Below, one piece after another: positions 11,620-23,409 of a DNA stretch of 64,000 nucleotides. Where the stretch lies: NCBI GenBank assembly GCA_028023455.1, contig JAQFVV010000013.1, positions 6,526,811 to 6,590,810 on the forward strand, read 5' to 3'. The stretch comes from Epiperipatus broadwayi (Eukaryota; Onychophora; Udeonychophora; Euonychophora; Peripatidae). The position numbers and the translations under genes are program-made. The notes under the pieces are model-generated. The model worked only from the letters and a program-made list of their open reading frames with translations. It was not told the DNA's origin and did no database searches. The stretch's first letter is position 1; every line of letters starts with the position of its first letter.

Positions 11620-11685
11620 ATAATAATGGTCTGGGCGAACTGATGAATGCTGATTCAGCATGAAATTTGCATCTTGGAGTTAATA
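11620..11685 (+). ncRNA. Hammerhead ribozyme-like motif with intact core
   Basis: The plus strand carries every conserved core position: CTGATGA (11640-11646), a perfect five-base-pair helix II ATGCT/AGCAT with loop GATTC (11647-11661) and GAAA (11662-11665). A short helix III follows, then U16.1 and H17 = C at 11672-11673, where cleavage would be predicted after C. Helix I is weak: only two A-T pairs next to the core are clear, and the outer part is degenerate. This copy is a single unit, not a palindrome. Of the four family members it has the best core but a poor helix I. Confidence 0.68.
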
Positions 11686-12299
11686 GATCTTTTTCATATC
11701 TTCTTTTGTCATGTGTTTATAATTACACCCACAAAGTATTAAAAGTGAATAGAAAACATTCACCATCTTGTGTGAAAGTGATGTAGTGAAAATTATACTA
11801 CAGAAATATTATTCGTTATTGGATAATTCTTTACTAAAGATCCTACATAAATAACTGGTATTAAAAAAGCAGCAATTCACCAATCAATTTTTAATTGAGA
11901 GTGTGCATAGAGAAAAAGGAATATAAAAATATTTAAATATAGTTTTTTATTTATAAAAACTAAATATCTTGAATTCTGAAAAGTGATAGGCAAAAATATA
12001 TTTACAAAAAACTATAAAGAATTTAAAAATCTTAAAACATCATATTGGAATTAAAAGAAAAGTTGTTTCAGAAAAAAAAATATTTTAAAAAGAAATCCAA
12101 TAACACCATGTAATTGAAAAAGTTCTACAGTGTTAAAAAATAAGAACACAAAGCAATTTTTACAATTACATCAACATCTTTTTAAATTCTAGACATTTTT
12201 AATGAAAAGGTAAGACGTGCAATGATGAAAGTTTTATAAATATTTTAAAGTAATTAAGTAATAAAACAAAAACATTGTGAGTCAAACTGCACCAGATAA
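11686..12299. other. AT-rich DNA, possibly upstream part of the RTE copy
   Basis: Nothing is clearly readable. Since the RTE reverse transcriptase begins near 12350, decayed endonuclease-to-RT linker sequence may occupy the right half of this stretch. Confidence 0.4.
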
Positions 12300-13480
12300 T
12301 TCTGAATGATTGGAAGAAAGTAATAAAAATATTTATCTTTAAGAAAAATGGAAAAAAATAATAGAAGTTACAGATCTAACAATATTCATGTTTTATATAA
12401 GATCAGCATTAAAATTATTACAATTATCTATGGAGAACTTTGAAGTCAAATCAACAATAAAAAGCCTTATTTAAAGAGATTCCTGAATAGTGGTTCAGAT
12501 CTAAGATGTTAAAAATACTATACAAAGAATTAATGAATAGAAAGTGCCATTTTTGTATTGGATTTGTACATTACAAAAAGTTATTGGATTCTATAAACAT
12601 TTTCACAGTGATTAAATCTTTGAAACAGTATAGTATAAAGCCAAAACAGGATAAAATGAAAAATTCTGTAGAATATTTATCAAAATACAAGCAACGATTA
12701 AATTATATAATGATACTAAAAAGATTAATATCATTATGGACATATGGAATGATGGCTCCATTTTTTGAAATAGTTTCCAAGACAGTTTCAGAAAAAATAT
12801 ATTATGTATTAAAATGAAAAGTATAGGGAAAAAATGATTAATTCTTTTGAATTTTTCAGATGATATGTTATTATTTTGCAACTAATGCTTTCAGAGACTT
12901 CATCAAATATTACAAAAGTTATCAAATGAAAGCAACAAAATTATAATGTAAGTTAAATTCTAAAAAGATTTGAATAGGGTCAATAGATTTTTAAACAAAA
13001 GAAAATAAACATTGACAATAATGGAATTAAAAGATGTTTGTTATTAAAAATATCTTAGATATTAATACAGACAGAAACATAATGAATAAAATTAATCATG
13101 AAATTAAATTTTGGTAAAATGCTTATGTTAAAAATAAGGCTTAATATTAATGGAGAATATGTCTATGTGCTTGAAAAGAAAAAAAAAGTACTAAATGTGT
13201 TTTATTAATATTTACATAATAGAACAATAATGTAGAGACTTCAGACAACACACAAAAATGTGGAGTTGGGAAGAACACAGAAGGGGTCAAAAGTAAAATT
13301 TATCCGTTTAACATTGACATTATCAAGAGAATTACAATGCTGAAATGTAACCGGGAAAAATATATTCCTAAAAGAAGCAGCAATAAACGGGCAATTAAAA
13401 TTTTATATTGGATTCAAAGAGATGGTAAAAGATTAAGAAAAGGATCATATTGGGTAATTGAAAGCAAATATTATTAATTA
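12300..13480 (+). pseudogene. Dead RTE-type non-LTR retrotransposon, copy 1
   Basis: RTE-clade reverse-transcriptase blocks appear in order in shifting plus-strand frames. VLYKISIKI lies near 12395, GFVHYKKLLDSIN near 12560-12600 (family pattern GFxDYEKAFDS) and LNFSDDMLLF near 12846, where family FADD reads FSDD. NTDRNIMN follows near 13060, and WIQRDGKRLRKGSYW (family WxxRDGKRSRGRPP) near 13410. Stops and frameshifts are frequent, so no protein is made. The NTDRN.MN block is shared with the copy at 17.6 kb, so both belong to one family. The endonuclease is not recognisable here. Confidence 0.8.
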
Positions 13481-16147
13481 TTACTGTTGCAAATAAAATG
13501 ACTGGAAGTAGTATTAATATTATTGATTTTTCTACCTAGTAAAGAATATTATTAAATTTTATCTAAGATGTCTTCCTATGCAGATTTCATTAATACATAG
13601 CATTTTAAAAATTATATGTATCAAACTTTGCTTTATCACAATTAAAATTTCATTAAAAAAGATACAAACACATATAAATTTAAATTTGAAAGAGAAAGAC
13701 AAAATAAAACAATATCACATTAACTACAATAGGAATAAAATATTTAAAAAATATTTTTGGTATAGTAGTAATTTTATTATTTCAGCTAGACAATTTAAAA
13801 TACACTTAATAATAATATAAAGTTTTTAATATAAAATTCAAACAAATGTATGAATGTTTTGTGTGGCTGGATGTATTTAAAATTAAAGGGTATCACATCA
13901 TAAAATGTTTTATAAATTTATTATTAGAGTAATATTTGGATTTATTATTAAGTATGAGAAAAGTTTAAAGAAAACAAAATAAAATGAAAAGAAAAAAATC
14001 ATTTAATTTAATATTTTAATAGTGTGAGTAATTTATTTATAAAACGATACTGTGCATTTATTTTATTTTGATATTTGATTAATGTAATATGGTATTTTAA
14101 TAATTTGAAATATTATTTGTCTAAACATTTAAAAAATGAAATCACAAATTTTGGCACTATAGACCTAGAAAAATGTCCAAATTCATCTGCTCCCCACCAT
14201 TTCTAAGCAAAAGTGACAGAATATTTCAATAAAAATCAAAAAAAGTAAAGAATTTTGTGTGAAATTTATGATCTCATTATTCATATGCAGGAATCTATAA
14301 ATATACCTATATGTTAAAAAATTGTTCAATCTTTTATTAAATTGTATGCAGAAAGACGGCATAGGAATCAAATGCAAAATTAGCTATCTTGGCACCCTGC
14401 ATTAAATAATGACAAGCAACTAAATATTTGCTTCTTTAGTAACAAATGTTTCTCTATGTTGTCCTGAATGGAGAAAGTAAATGTCTAACAACATATATCA
14501 TTCAATAATGAATTTAAAAGGAATGAAAACCAAATAAGTGAATTTTAATTATGAAAACTTTTAAGAGTGCTTCATGGATTGCTACATTTTATTTGAATTG
14601 CATTATTTATTCATCTCTTTTTTAAACCATAAATTACTTTCTAGAAATTTATATTTGCTATATCAACATAAAGCTTCAGATGAGTATTATAAAACTAATG
14701 TAGATTAATAGATTAACAAATTGTTTTATATTATATTTATGAAATATTAACTAAAGCTTTGAATATTAGTTTAAAACTAATGCATCCAGTAGATTAAATA
14801 CTACTTAATATTACAACAACAGCAATAATCTACAGTTATGGATAATTATTATAAAAATGACTGTTAAAAACATATATTCATCAATATTTTGGCTTTAGAA
14901 AATGCTTAGTTTTTATGATTGCTGAAAACTATTCCTTAAAGGATTAATTGATGCATTTAATATCTCAGAAATATAAAACAACTAAGTATAAACTTGTCAA
15001 ATATAGTTGGGAAACTGACTATCAGTGAATTTGTACTTAAAAACTTAGCTTTCACTCTTAAATATTTTCTATAAGAATTATGTGTTGTTAAACTTATCTA
15101 TTAGGATTTCTTCAACCTTATAATGCCAATAATTTAAAATTGTGACTTTTTAAAGAATTGTGCCTTGATAATTATTTATTGGATACTTTTAGAGACTAAG
15201 AATTCTAATTTTAAGAATATAACATAGTTGTTGAATATTTAAAGATTTATTGTTTTATAAAAGTTATCAAAGAAAAAAGTTAGGATGAAGAGATACAAGT
15301 AACATTATATTTATTTGTGTGATTTGGATAGATTTTTAAGTTAAATAAAATTCATTTATGGTCAAGATAATATTTAATATTTTATGAATTTCTTGATTTA
15401 ACCTCATATTTTTATATAATAAAATTATCTAGAGTACATGTTTTAATATTTATTAAGATCATCCTTTTTTTATTTAAAGAGATACTTATATGAGATTATG
15501 AAGATTAGATAGGATATTTGATTATACTTGTGGTAATGGTAACCATATAAATATTATTGTTTAGTTGATGCAAACTCCTAACAATATCTTATTATGATTT
15601 TAATCATAGTATAAGCTTGATAAGCATATTATATAATGTCACCAGGATCTCGGATAATTGGGTCAAATTACATCATACTTTCATAAAAATAAGATATATA
15701 AATTGGGTTAATACTGTGCTCTTTAATAAAAGGATTTAGTTTATGAGTCTGATACCTATAAGAAAAGGTTACTATCATTTCAGTTAAATAGATAGTAAAA
15801 TATTCTCATATTTTGCTTATTGTTAATACTTAAGTTCCTTAAGTCTTTAAGTTAAATGCTACACAATCTTCTACAATGGAATGTTCTTGTAACACATCAC
15901 ATTTCTAAATATCACACAGGTAATTATCACTACAGTAGCCAGGATTTATTAAGTATAGTATTACAATATTATTTATCATTTTTTAGAGAACTTATGATTA
16001 TTCTTATTGTGCTTATATTTTTTTAAAAATATTTATATCATTTTATTATTAATAAAATTAATTAATTTGTTAATTATTTGTCATTAATTAGTTAAGGCTC
16101 ATTATCTACATTTTAAATAAATAAAATATGATTACATAATCATATAA
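13481..16147. other. AT-rich intergenic DNA, no feature seen
   Basis: About 2.7 kb of AT-rich DNA. A basic, Lys/Ile-rich 80-codon frame at 13578-13820 lies just after the RTE end and has the composition of chance AT-rich coding. No repeats or RNA genes were seen. Confidence 0.55.
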
Positions 16148-16469
16148 TTTATTGCACATTGCCAACAAACATCACATGATCTCCATTTCTTATGCTTGCT
16201 CTAAACTGTTGTTAAAACAAACAAAACTCTCTATACATATTGCCACTCAGTAAAAGCCAGAATAATCCTAAGATCTAGGTGAAGTGCTCTCAGATATAAG
16301 ACTCCTCCCTGACAAAGGCCACAAGTCAGAAACTAGTCTGGGGGATATTGGATGAGTAGGCACTAGATGGGGATTTATGCACAAGCCTTCTGGCATCCAT
16401 TGATTACTCTGGCTTGCACTGAGTGGCACTACTGTATGAAGAGTTTTGCCTGTTTTATTGCACATTGCT
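16148..16469. repeat. Small inverted-repeat element with 15-bp direct flanks
   Basis: The flanking direct repeat TTTATTGCACATTGC occurs at 16148-16162 and 16455-16469, in the manner of a target-site duplication. Between them, inverted arms (about 16208-16275 and 16390-16454) pair AACAAACAAAACTC..GCCACTCAGT with ACTGAGTGGC..GAGTTTTGCC. The centre contains a perfect CTGAC/GTCAG hairpin followed by AAAC. A retroposed or fold-back unit is likely, and the long direct flank favours retroposition. Confidence 0.6.
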
Positions 16470-17579
16470 TAAAAGAAATATTATTCTTCATTTTAGTCAC
16501 TTGAATCACTTCTATCTAATATTTTATTCATTTGAGACATGGGTAGATACAATAAAATCTCTTTGCTATCAATACTAAATCGGGATTCTCTCTTTTCTTC
16601 ATAGCGTAAGCATGTGTTTTAAAGACCTACAGAGGTCCCTAGTGACGATTTTTTCAGACGCTTATTGCTAAGGTTTACAGCCTTGTTAAAACTATTAAAT
16701 CATTTTTAATAATTTTTTGATGTTAATGATTTGTTTAAGGGTAGTAATTTATTATATGAGTTAAAACCCTGAGATAACTGTTCACTCTAATTTATGCACA
16801 TAAGAATTTAGAACCTACTTGTTAGCCTTGTTAAAATATGTAAATATAGAGAATTGATTCATTAATGTTTAATGTGCACTTTAAATGCAGAAAAAAGAAT
16901 CAACCCTGAGATATTAATATTGCTAATCTTTGATGAGCATCTATTAATATTGTATTTTTTTAAAATATTATTAAAGAGTCTCATACTGTAACAAATTCAA
17001 AAGGGAGTTTTTTTATTCCTCTGCCTTTTAAAAGTATGGATCTTATTCTGGATAATACAGAGTTTTGTCTTTCTGTAGTAAACCCTTTTATCTTTTTATT
17101 ATAATATCATCATCGTGTATATTTATTTAATTACAATATATGTGGAAATAAATTATTTTAAAGTTTTCTATTTGTTTATATATATTGTTACATAAGTTCT
17201 TACTAAAGAAAAAGAGAATAAGTGTAAAAGTAGACAATCAGAAAAAGAGCATATTTTTATTAAACATTGTGAGTTAGAACTGTCACCATTGAATATTCAA
17301 CATATATAGATGAATGCAGTTTGGATAGATAATTTTTCCAGTGAATTTCGCCACCATAGAGTCTCAAAGCAAATCTAGAGATAATTACAGGCTGCAAGGT
17401 CTTATTACTAGTTTAATTAAGCTGTAAGGGATATATAAACATTTATAATAGATAAATGTGCATAACAATTAATTTTTTATTAATAAATTCCATTATATAA
17501 ACTTACTTAGATGTGCAAGGATTATTTGTTAAAATATTTGCTGTTAATTAATATCAATACACAGTAGAAGTTAAAAACA
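16470..17579. other. AT-rich intergenic DNA, no feature seen
   Basis: No supported feature. It lies between the small inverted-repeat unit and the second RTE copy. Confidence 0.55.
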
Positions 17580-19990
17580 AGTAAAGAGATAAAAGTGAAT
17601 ATGTAATTTATGACAAAGATACAAATATTGGAAGCTCAAATGGTATGGAATTTATTATAAATTAAAAATGCCAGAATAACATTATGGAGATTAATCATTC
17701 AAATTAATGAAAGATGTCAGATTTATGCCCCAATAAGTTTTCCAGGGGTTGAAATAGAGAATTTTTATATAAATAAACAAGTATTTTTGATCTGATAAAA
17801 TAATATTTTAAATTATTTTATGGGAGCCCTTAATGCTAGAATTGATAAATGATTGTAAAATAATAATGCAGTGGTTAATTTGATTATGGTGAAAAAAAAT
17901 AACAGAACATATAGAATTGTGGAGTTCAGAGAAAAATGAAAACTTTATATTATGAATTATTTCATTGAGAAAAATGCTAAATGGAAATAGACATGGAAAT
18001 ATCCAAATGAAAGTATAGAAGAAGTAAATTAGAATTTGATTAACAGAAAATATGTATTTCAAAATTATAATGTTCTTAAAGGATTCAAGATATGAAGTGA
18101 TCATCAATTAGTAAAATGTAAAAAAATTAGAGAGTTGAAAACTTTTAACAAGTCAGTATTAATAATTGTTATTTCTAATATTCAAAAGCACTCCAATGAA
18201 TATAAATTAGAATTTTCAAATTGTTTTAACATAATAACTGATTCTGAAGAAAATTTCAGACTTGATTAAAATCAGTAAGATGATAACTAATATCATATTA
18301 AAAACTACAAGAAAATTTTGGCACAAAAAAGCAGCAATTTATCAATAAAAATTTTATATATAAAAAAAAGGAGTATATAATTTTTTTAATAATGATCCAT
18401 TAAAAAGAATTGAATATCTAGAGTGTTGCAAAATAGCACAAAAAGAGGTAATAATTATATATGAAAATATTACTGTGAATTGTCAAGGAAAATTGTAGAA
18501 GAAAATAAAAGTCATCAAAAATGTAGGAAGAAAAGATGGAAATATTTCTAAAAATACAAATGACATCATACAATGCATTGAAGAGTTCTATAAAAAAATC
18601 ATATAGTAAGAATAAAAAAAAACATGAGTACAAAATACCCCATACAATTACAATATCTTTTAAATTGCAAGTATTTAAAATAAAGAAATGAGACAGTAAA
18701 TTCTATGAAGAAGAAAATTTGTTGGCAAAGTTATATACCAAATGTCTGAATGATGAAGATGTATCAGATAAGTGGGAAAATGCAGTGGTAATAAGATGAT
18801 AAAAAAGTTATTAGAAATTATAGAACTATCAATATTCTACCAGTTTTTTACAAAATCTTTAGCAATAGAATTACAACAACAAACTTTAGATTTTAACTAC
18901 CATAAATAATCAACTGAATTTAAAACTGGTTTTAGCACAGTAAATCACATCCAAGTATTGAGAAAAGTTATAGAAAAGACTAATAAAATATGAGTTGTTA
19001 TCATGTTTGGATTCATAGATTATGAAAAAACATTCATTTCAAAAAAATTGTATCAAGATATAAAACAAGGATAATGTTATTTTTTGGAAAATGTTTCTAA
19101 TAATACAACAGCAGTGAACTGACTATGTTATATTGAATCAGAATGATTTCATATCTTCAAAATTTCTTATAACAATTTTACAAGAAATATTTTATGGATT
19201 AAATAAAGAGCATCTAGATTTTGAAGTTGATGTAATTATTTTTGAAAATAATGCTTCAGAGTTTCAGGAAACATAGAAGTTATTAGACTATAGCAAGGAC
19301 ACTTGATTAAAGACAAATGCTAAAAAGACTAAAATAATATTTAATGAATTTTTTTTTAGAATAAAAAATAGTGCTGATAATCAGGAATTAAAAGAAGTTA
19401 ATAATTACAATTATCTTGTTCAGATTATTAATACAGATAGAAACGTGATGAATGAAATTAAGCATAAAATTAATTGTGTCTGGAGTAATTTGGGCAGAAA
19501 TAATAGTGTTTAAGGGAAACATATCTATGTATTTGAAAATGAAGTTTTTAATAGATGTGTTTTACCAATTCTTATTTATGGATTGGAGAATAGAATACTT
19601 AATATTTAGAGCAATAAAGAGATTTCAGGCTATTCAATGAAGTAGAGAAAGATATATGATATGAATAAGAAGAAGAGATTGAAAATGAAATATATAGGTG
19701 AGAAAAATAAACAGATATCTCTAATATCATTATAATATTTGAGATTCAGAATTTGACCTGGCTGAACTTATTGCTAGAAGATATAATACAAAATGGACAG
19801 TTAAAGTTTCTAATTGAATTCTAAGAAATTGCAAAAGATTCAGAATGAGCAGTCATCATGTGAGATGATTGGATAAAGTTTTCTAATGTGATATGGAAAA
19901 GAGAAGCTATGGATCAAAGAAATTGGATATAACTTGAAAAGATCATTTGGAAACGGATTGATAATAGTTTAAAATGATGATAATGATATA
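17580..19990 (+). pseudogene. Dead RTE-type non-LTR retrotransposon, copy 2
   Basis: A near full-length but heavily mutated RTE element. The endonuclease part shows QIYAPIS near 17725, GALNARIDK near 17822 (family GDxNAKIG) and WTWKYPNE near 17990. The block SDHQLVKC near 18098 contains the family SDHRLV catalytic motif. The reverse transcriptase follows with RNYRTINILPVFYKIFSNRI near 18820, GFIDYEKT near 19010 and FEVDVIIF near 19220, where the FADD catalytic box is lost. The C-terminal part has NTDRNVMNEI near 19430, VLPILIYG near 19560 and the WTVKVSN..RNCKR segment near 19795. The end reads TGATGATAATGATATA (19975-19990), like the short-repeat tail of RTE elements. Many stops make it non-functional. 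Confidence 0.86.
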
Positions 19991-20566
19991 TATAAGATAA
20001 AATAATTTTTAAATTAATTAATTTTTGGATTACAAAGTCAAGAATTTTTTTTTCATTTTGAAACTTTGTTGAAACATTTAAATGATAATCATGTAATTAT
20101 AAATAATCAAGCTTATGATTATTATATAGCATTTAGCAATATATACAATAAAAACAGTCATTTTTTAATATGTTCTTTTTGGTTATAGATTATATGTAAC
20201 ATTTAAATGTTTGTTTACAAAGTTTTAAAAACAATAAAAAAAATCTTCATTAATTAAAAAAGTAATGTAAGCACAATCTTACAATGTATATTTAGATGGG
20301 TTAAAATTCCTCCTCTGGTTAAAGTTATTTGTGACAAACTTTATTATAACCAAAGAGAACTTAATAAAAAAAATGTATTTTATTAATATATATTGTTGAA
20401 TGCTGAAAGTAATTGGAATATCAATTATTATAAGATGATAATATTGAATTACACACACACACATATATATATATTAATAATTTTTTAACAGATTAATATT
20501 TTTAAATAAGTGGATATATCTATTAGATTTTATTATAGAAAAATCGCAATCAGATGATAGTGATAG
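19991..20566. other. AT-rich DNA with a short (CA)n(TA)n
   Basis: No gene. A short CA/TA dinucleotide run lies at about 20450-20474. Confidence 0.55.
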
Positions 20567-20587
20567 AGAGAGAGAGAGAGAGAAAAA

Positions 20588-20617
<30 letters not shown>
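20567..20617. repeat. (GA)n microsatellite
   Basis: A GA run with small AAA interruptions. On the minus strand it gives a meaningless Ser/Leu-rich frame. Confidence 0.92.
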
Positions 20618-20618
<1 letters not shown>

Positions 20619-23184
20619 TGAAAATAGTAAACTGTAAACACTTTTGCATTTAAAAGAGGAACCTTTTCCAAATGCAATCTCTTGTTGTAATATAAAGATA
20701 AAGCACTACAGTAAAGATATAAGAGACTTTCCAGTGATATGTGGAAATATCCATTATATTTTATTATAGAAGAGGTTCACCTTTCGAATGCAAAAAAAAA
20801 AAAATCAATTTATTATTTTCATTGGCCACTGTTTATTATCAACTGACTATTTAATACTGTACATTAATGGCCATTACCACATAAGTAGATAAACAGAGGA
20901 GTAAATATAGGAACTCTAAAAGAGATTAATTAAAAAGAAATGAAATCGTATAACAAAGCTGTAAAATCTCTCTCAATAAAATTTAGTTTGATTTTAAATT
21001 TGTTCTTAAGAGGATTTATTAAAAAAGCTATAATAGAAATCAATGTATCTTAGAATAGTAAATTGATTAGTTTAAGTTAAAAAAAAATATTTTTACTTTG
21101 AATGTAATTACTATAATATAATTCAACAGAAAACTGAAATTCAGCAAAGAAAAAAGATTAATCAATGCTTGCAACTGTTATTTATATTTAAATGTAGAAT
21201 TTGAATACTTTTTGAAAGCGTTTTTTGGAACAGTTCTAATAATCTCACCTTCATCTGTTTGTAATTACTTATTTTCATTGATTAATTTAACATAAAAATA
21301 AATCGAGTTCTCTTCATATCCCCTCCCCCGTTAAAAATAACATTTCAAAATATTTAATTTTCCCAATTCTGTAAGACAATGTTTATTTTAAATGGTAATT
21401 AAAAATCTTCTTAGATTTTAGCTAAAAATAAATTTTTTTGTTAATATTAAAAAAATAGTAGTACTGTATATATATATTTAAAAATTATATAAAATGTATG
21501 CACATTTAGTTCTCTTTCCATAGCAGTTGCCAGAAAACTGAGCTGTAACTTACGACTTTTGGCTTGCGCTTATTCACAAAGAGCTCAATATTAGATAAAT
21601 TTCCCCAAGCAAAAAATCATTCAATTTCTCCTCTAACCCATGGCAGGCTCCTAACTAAACAATAAACTATTACGATCGTGTTATATTTAATTATTGTTTG
21701 TGTTAAGTAGTAGTTTGGCATTAACCAGCCTTCCTGACTATAAAATTCAATTTTAAAACTAAATTATAAATTTTATCGAGCCATTACGTCACTAAAATAT
21801 GTATAGAACTTAAGCATTTTTTCAAATAGTGGAACTTGGAGAAGAAAATTAAGAAAAAAATTTGATAACTGACTTTGATCCAAATATTAAATAATTTGTA
21901 GATAAATGAATATATACTTTAGCCAGAGAGTAAAGTACAACAGAAAACAAATTAATTCCCGGAATGGTCTAGTGAGTCACTCCTTCACAGCCTTTTTTTA
22001 GTAAGTAATATTAAAGAAACATTTTCCTGTAGTGAGCCATCAGTTTTAACCACTCTTCTTCGGTATCTTTTTTTTATTCTTTATGAATACCTGGAACAAT
22101 TTAATATTTAGCATTATGGTCTGTCTGATTGCAATCTAAAATTCTAATATCTCTATCACATAACTTTATAACTTTATTCATCAATTTAATTGATGGAGAT
22201 ACTGGAACAAATTCTATTAAGAAGATCATGATAAGCATGAAAATAGTGAAGTTTTACGGTTTGGTTGAAGTACTCTGTTTGCATTCAAACTGAGAGTTTA
22301 GTCTGTATATCAAAATATGAAATACCTCTTTAAATATCCCATTGGAAAGCAAAAAATCTCACCAACCATTCCTGATAGCAAAACAAAAAACAACAAAATA
22401 CTATTCATCAGATTAGCTACTCCCGATTAGTTAGGATTTGAACAGTTTTCCATCTTTGTTTTTAATTGCTTAGCTAAAATAATTATAGATACCTATTTGC
22501 CTACCAATATTGGATGGGTGATATACATGCGATTTAATTAAAATTCCCATTCTTTGTCACTCAATTGCTAAAAGTTTAATTTTTTAATTTGTTCAAAATT
22601 ATACATATAAAAAATATTAGAATCATTATTTAATAAAATCTTTCTATTAGAACTTACAGCATTGAAGAGGTAATTTGAGTCATTACATTTTTACAACTTC
22701 TATGTATTGGAATAAAATGAATAAAACCAATCTATTCTAATTATGGAAAATTAAAGTAAAAAAAATTCAAATCTAAAAATTACATCCATATCTTGAGCTA
22801 ATAGGAAACAATTGTGTTAGCAAAATTATTGTAATATTTAAACAAATTATTTAAAAAACATATCTGAGATGAATGAATAAAATTGTAGTGTAATGTATAA
22901 AAGAGGAGCTATAGATTGGAAAAACTGAATTAATCTTAGAGAGATCTTTATCTTATAGTGGATCAATAATGGTCAAAAACTATGATGTTGATATATATGT
23001 AACTTGAAAGAATTTTTGTATATTTTTAGATAATTATAGCCATGTTATAACTAGGCAAAGCACCAGTTATAAACTGATATTGCAAATTGAAATCACACCA
23101 TCTAGTAATAGTATTAGTATAATCCACCTTTAAACAAAAATTAAACTGAGAGAGTGCAAACTTCTCAAGTGCTTATGACCATAA
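20618..23184. other. AT-rich intergenic DNA, no feature seen
   Basis: About 2.5 kb without a recognisable element. A slightly GC-richer patch around 21510-21740 has no coding or promoter signature that I can defend. Confidence 0.5.
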
Positions 23185-23409
23185 ACAACCAATCAAATCT
23201 TAAGCACTGGGACAGAGACTTTCACAAGAAAAGGGTGGTTCCACCCTCTTCTTTACTTGTCTTTCTATATATCCAAGCCAGTCCAAAGTACTTAGATCTG
23301 AAAGCGTGAATCTTAAATATCATCACACTCAATTCACTGAGTTCAAATTACAAACATACAGCGTGAAATCTTTCAATTTACTACACAGTAGTTTATCGAT
23401 GTTATAAAT
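23185..23409 (+). repeat. Left copy of a ~227-bp flanking duplication
   Basis: This sequence begins ACAACCAATCAAATC and ends GTTATAAATT, directly against the left LTR. The same sequence in the same orientation begins at 30653, directly after the right LTR, with only about four differences, three of them at CpG or TpG/CpA positions. The placement is that of a target-site duplication, but it is about 40 times longer than the 4-6 bp made by LTR-element integrases. It contains a CCAAT sequence and a TATATAT, so it could instead be LTR-derived promoter sequence. Confidence 0.85.

Noticed and set aside
12612-12881. 89-codon minus-strand frame
   Set aside because: Antisense shadow of the RTE reverse-transcriptase remnant on the plus strand.
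16300-16355. Hammerhead core in the 16.2-kb unit (CTGACAA..GAAAC)
   Set aside because: The segment folds better as a simple CTGAC/GTCAG hairpin, which uses up the supposed core bases, and there is no helix II.
17808-18107. 99-codon minus-strand frame
   Set aside because: Antisense shadow of the RTE endonuclease remnant.
20474-20677. Ser/Leu-rich minus-strand frame
   Set aside because: Product of the (GA)n microsatellite.
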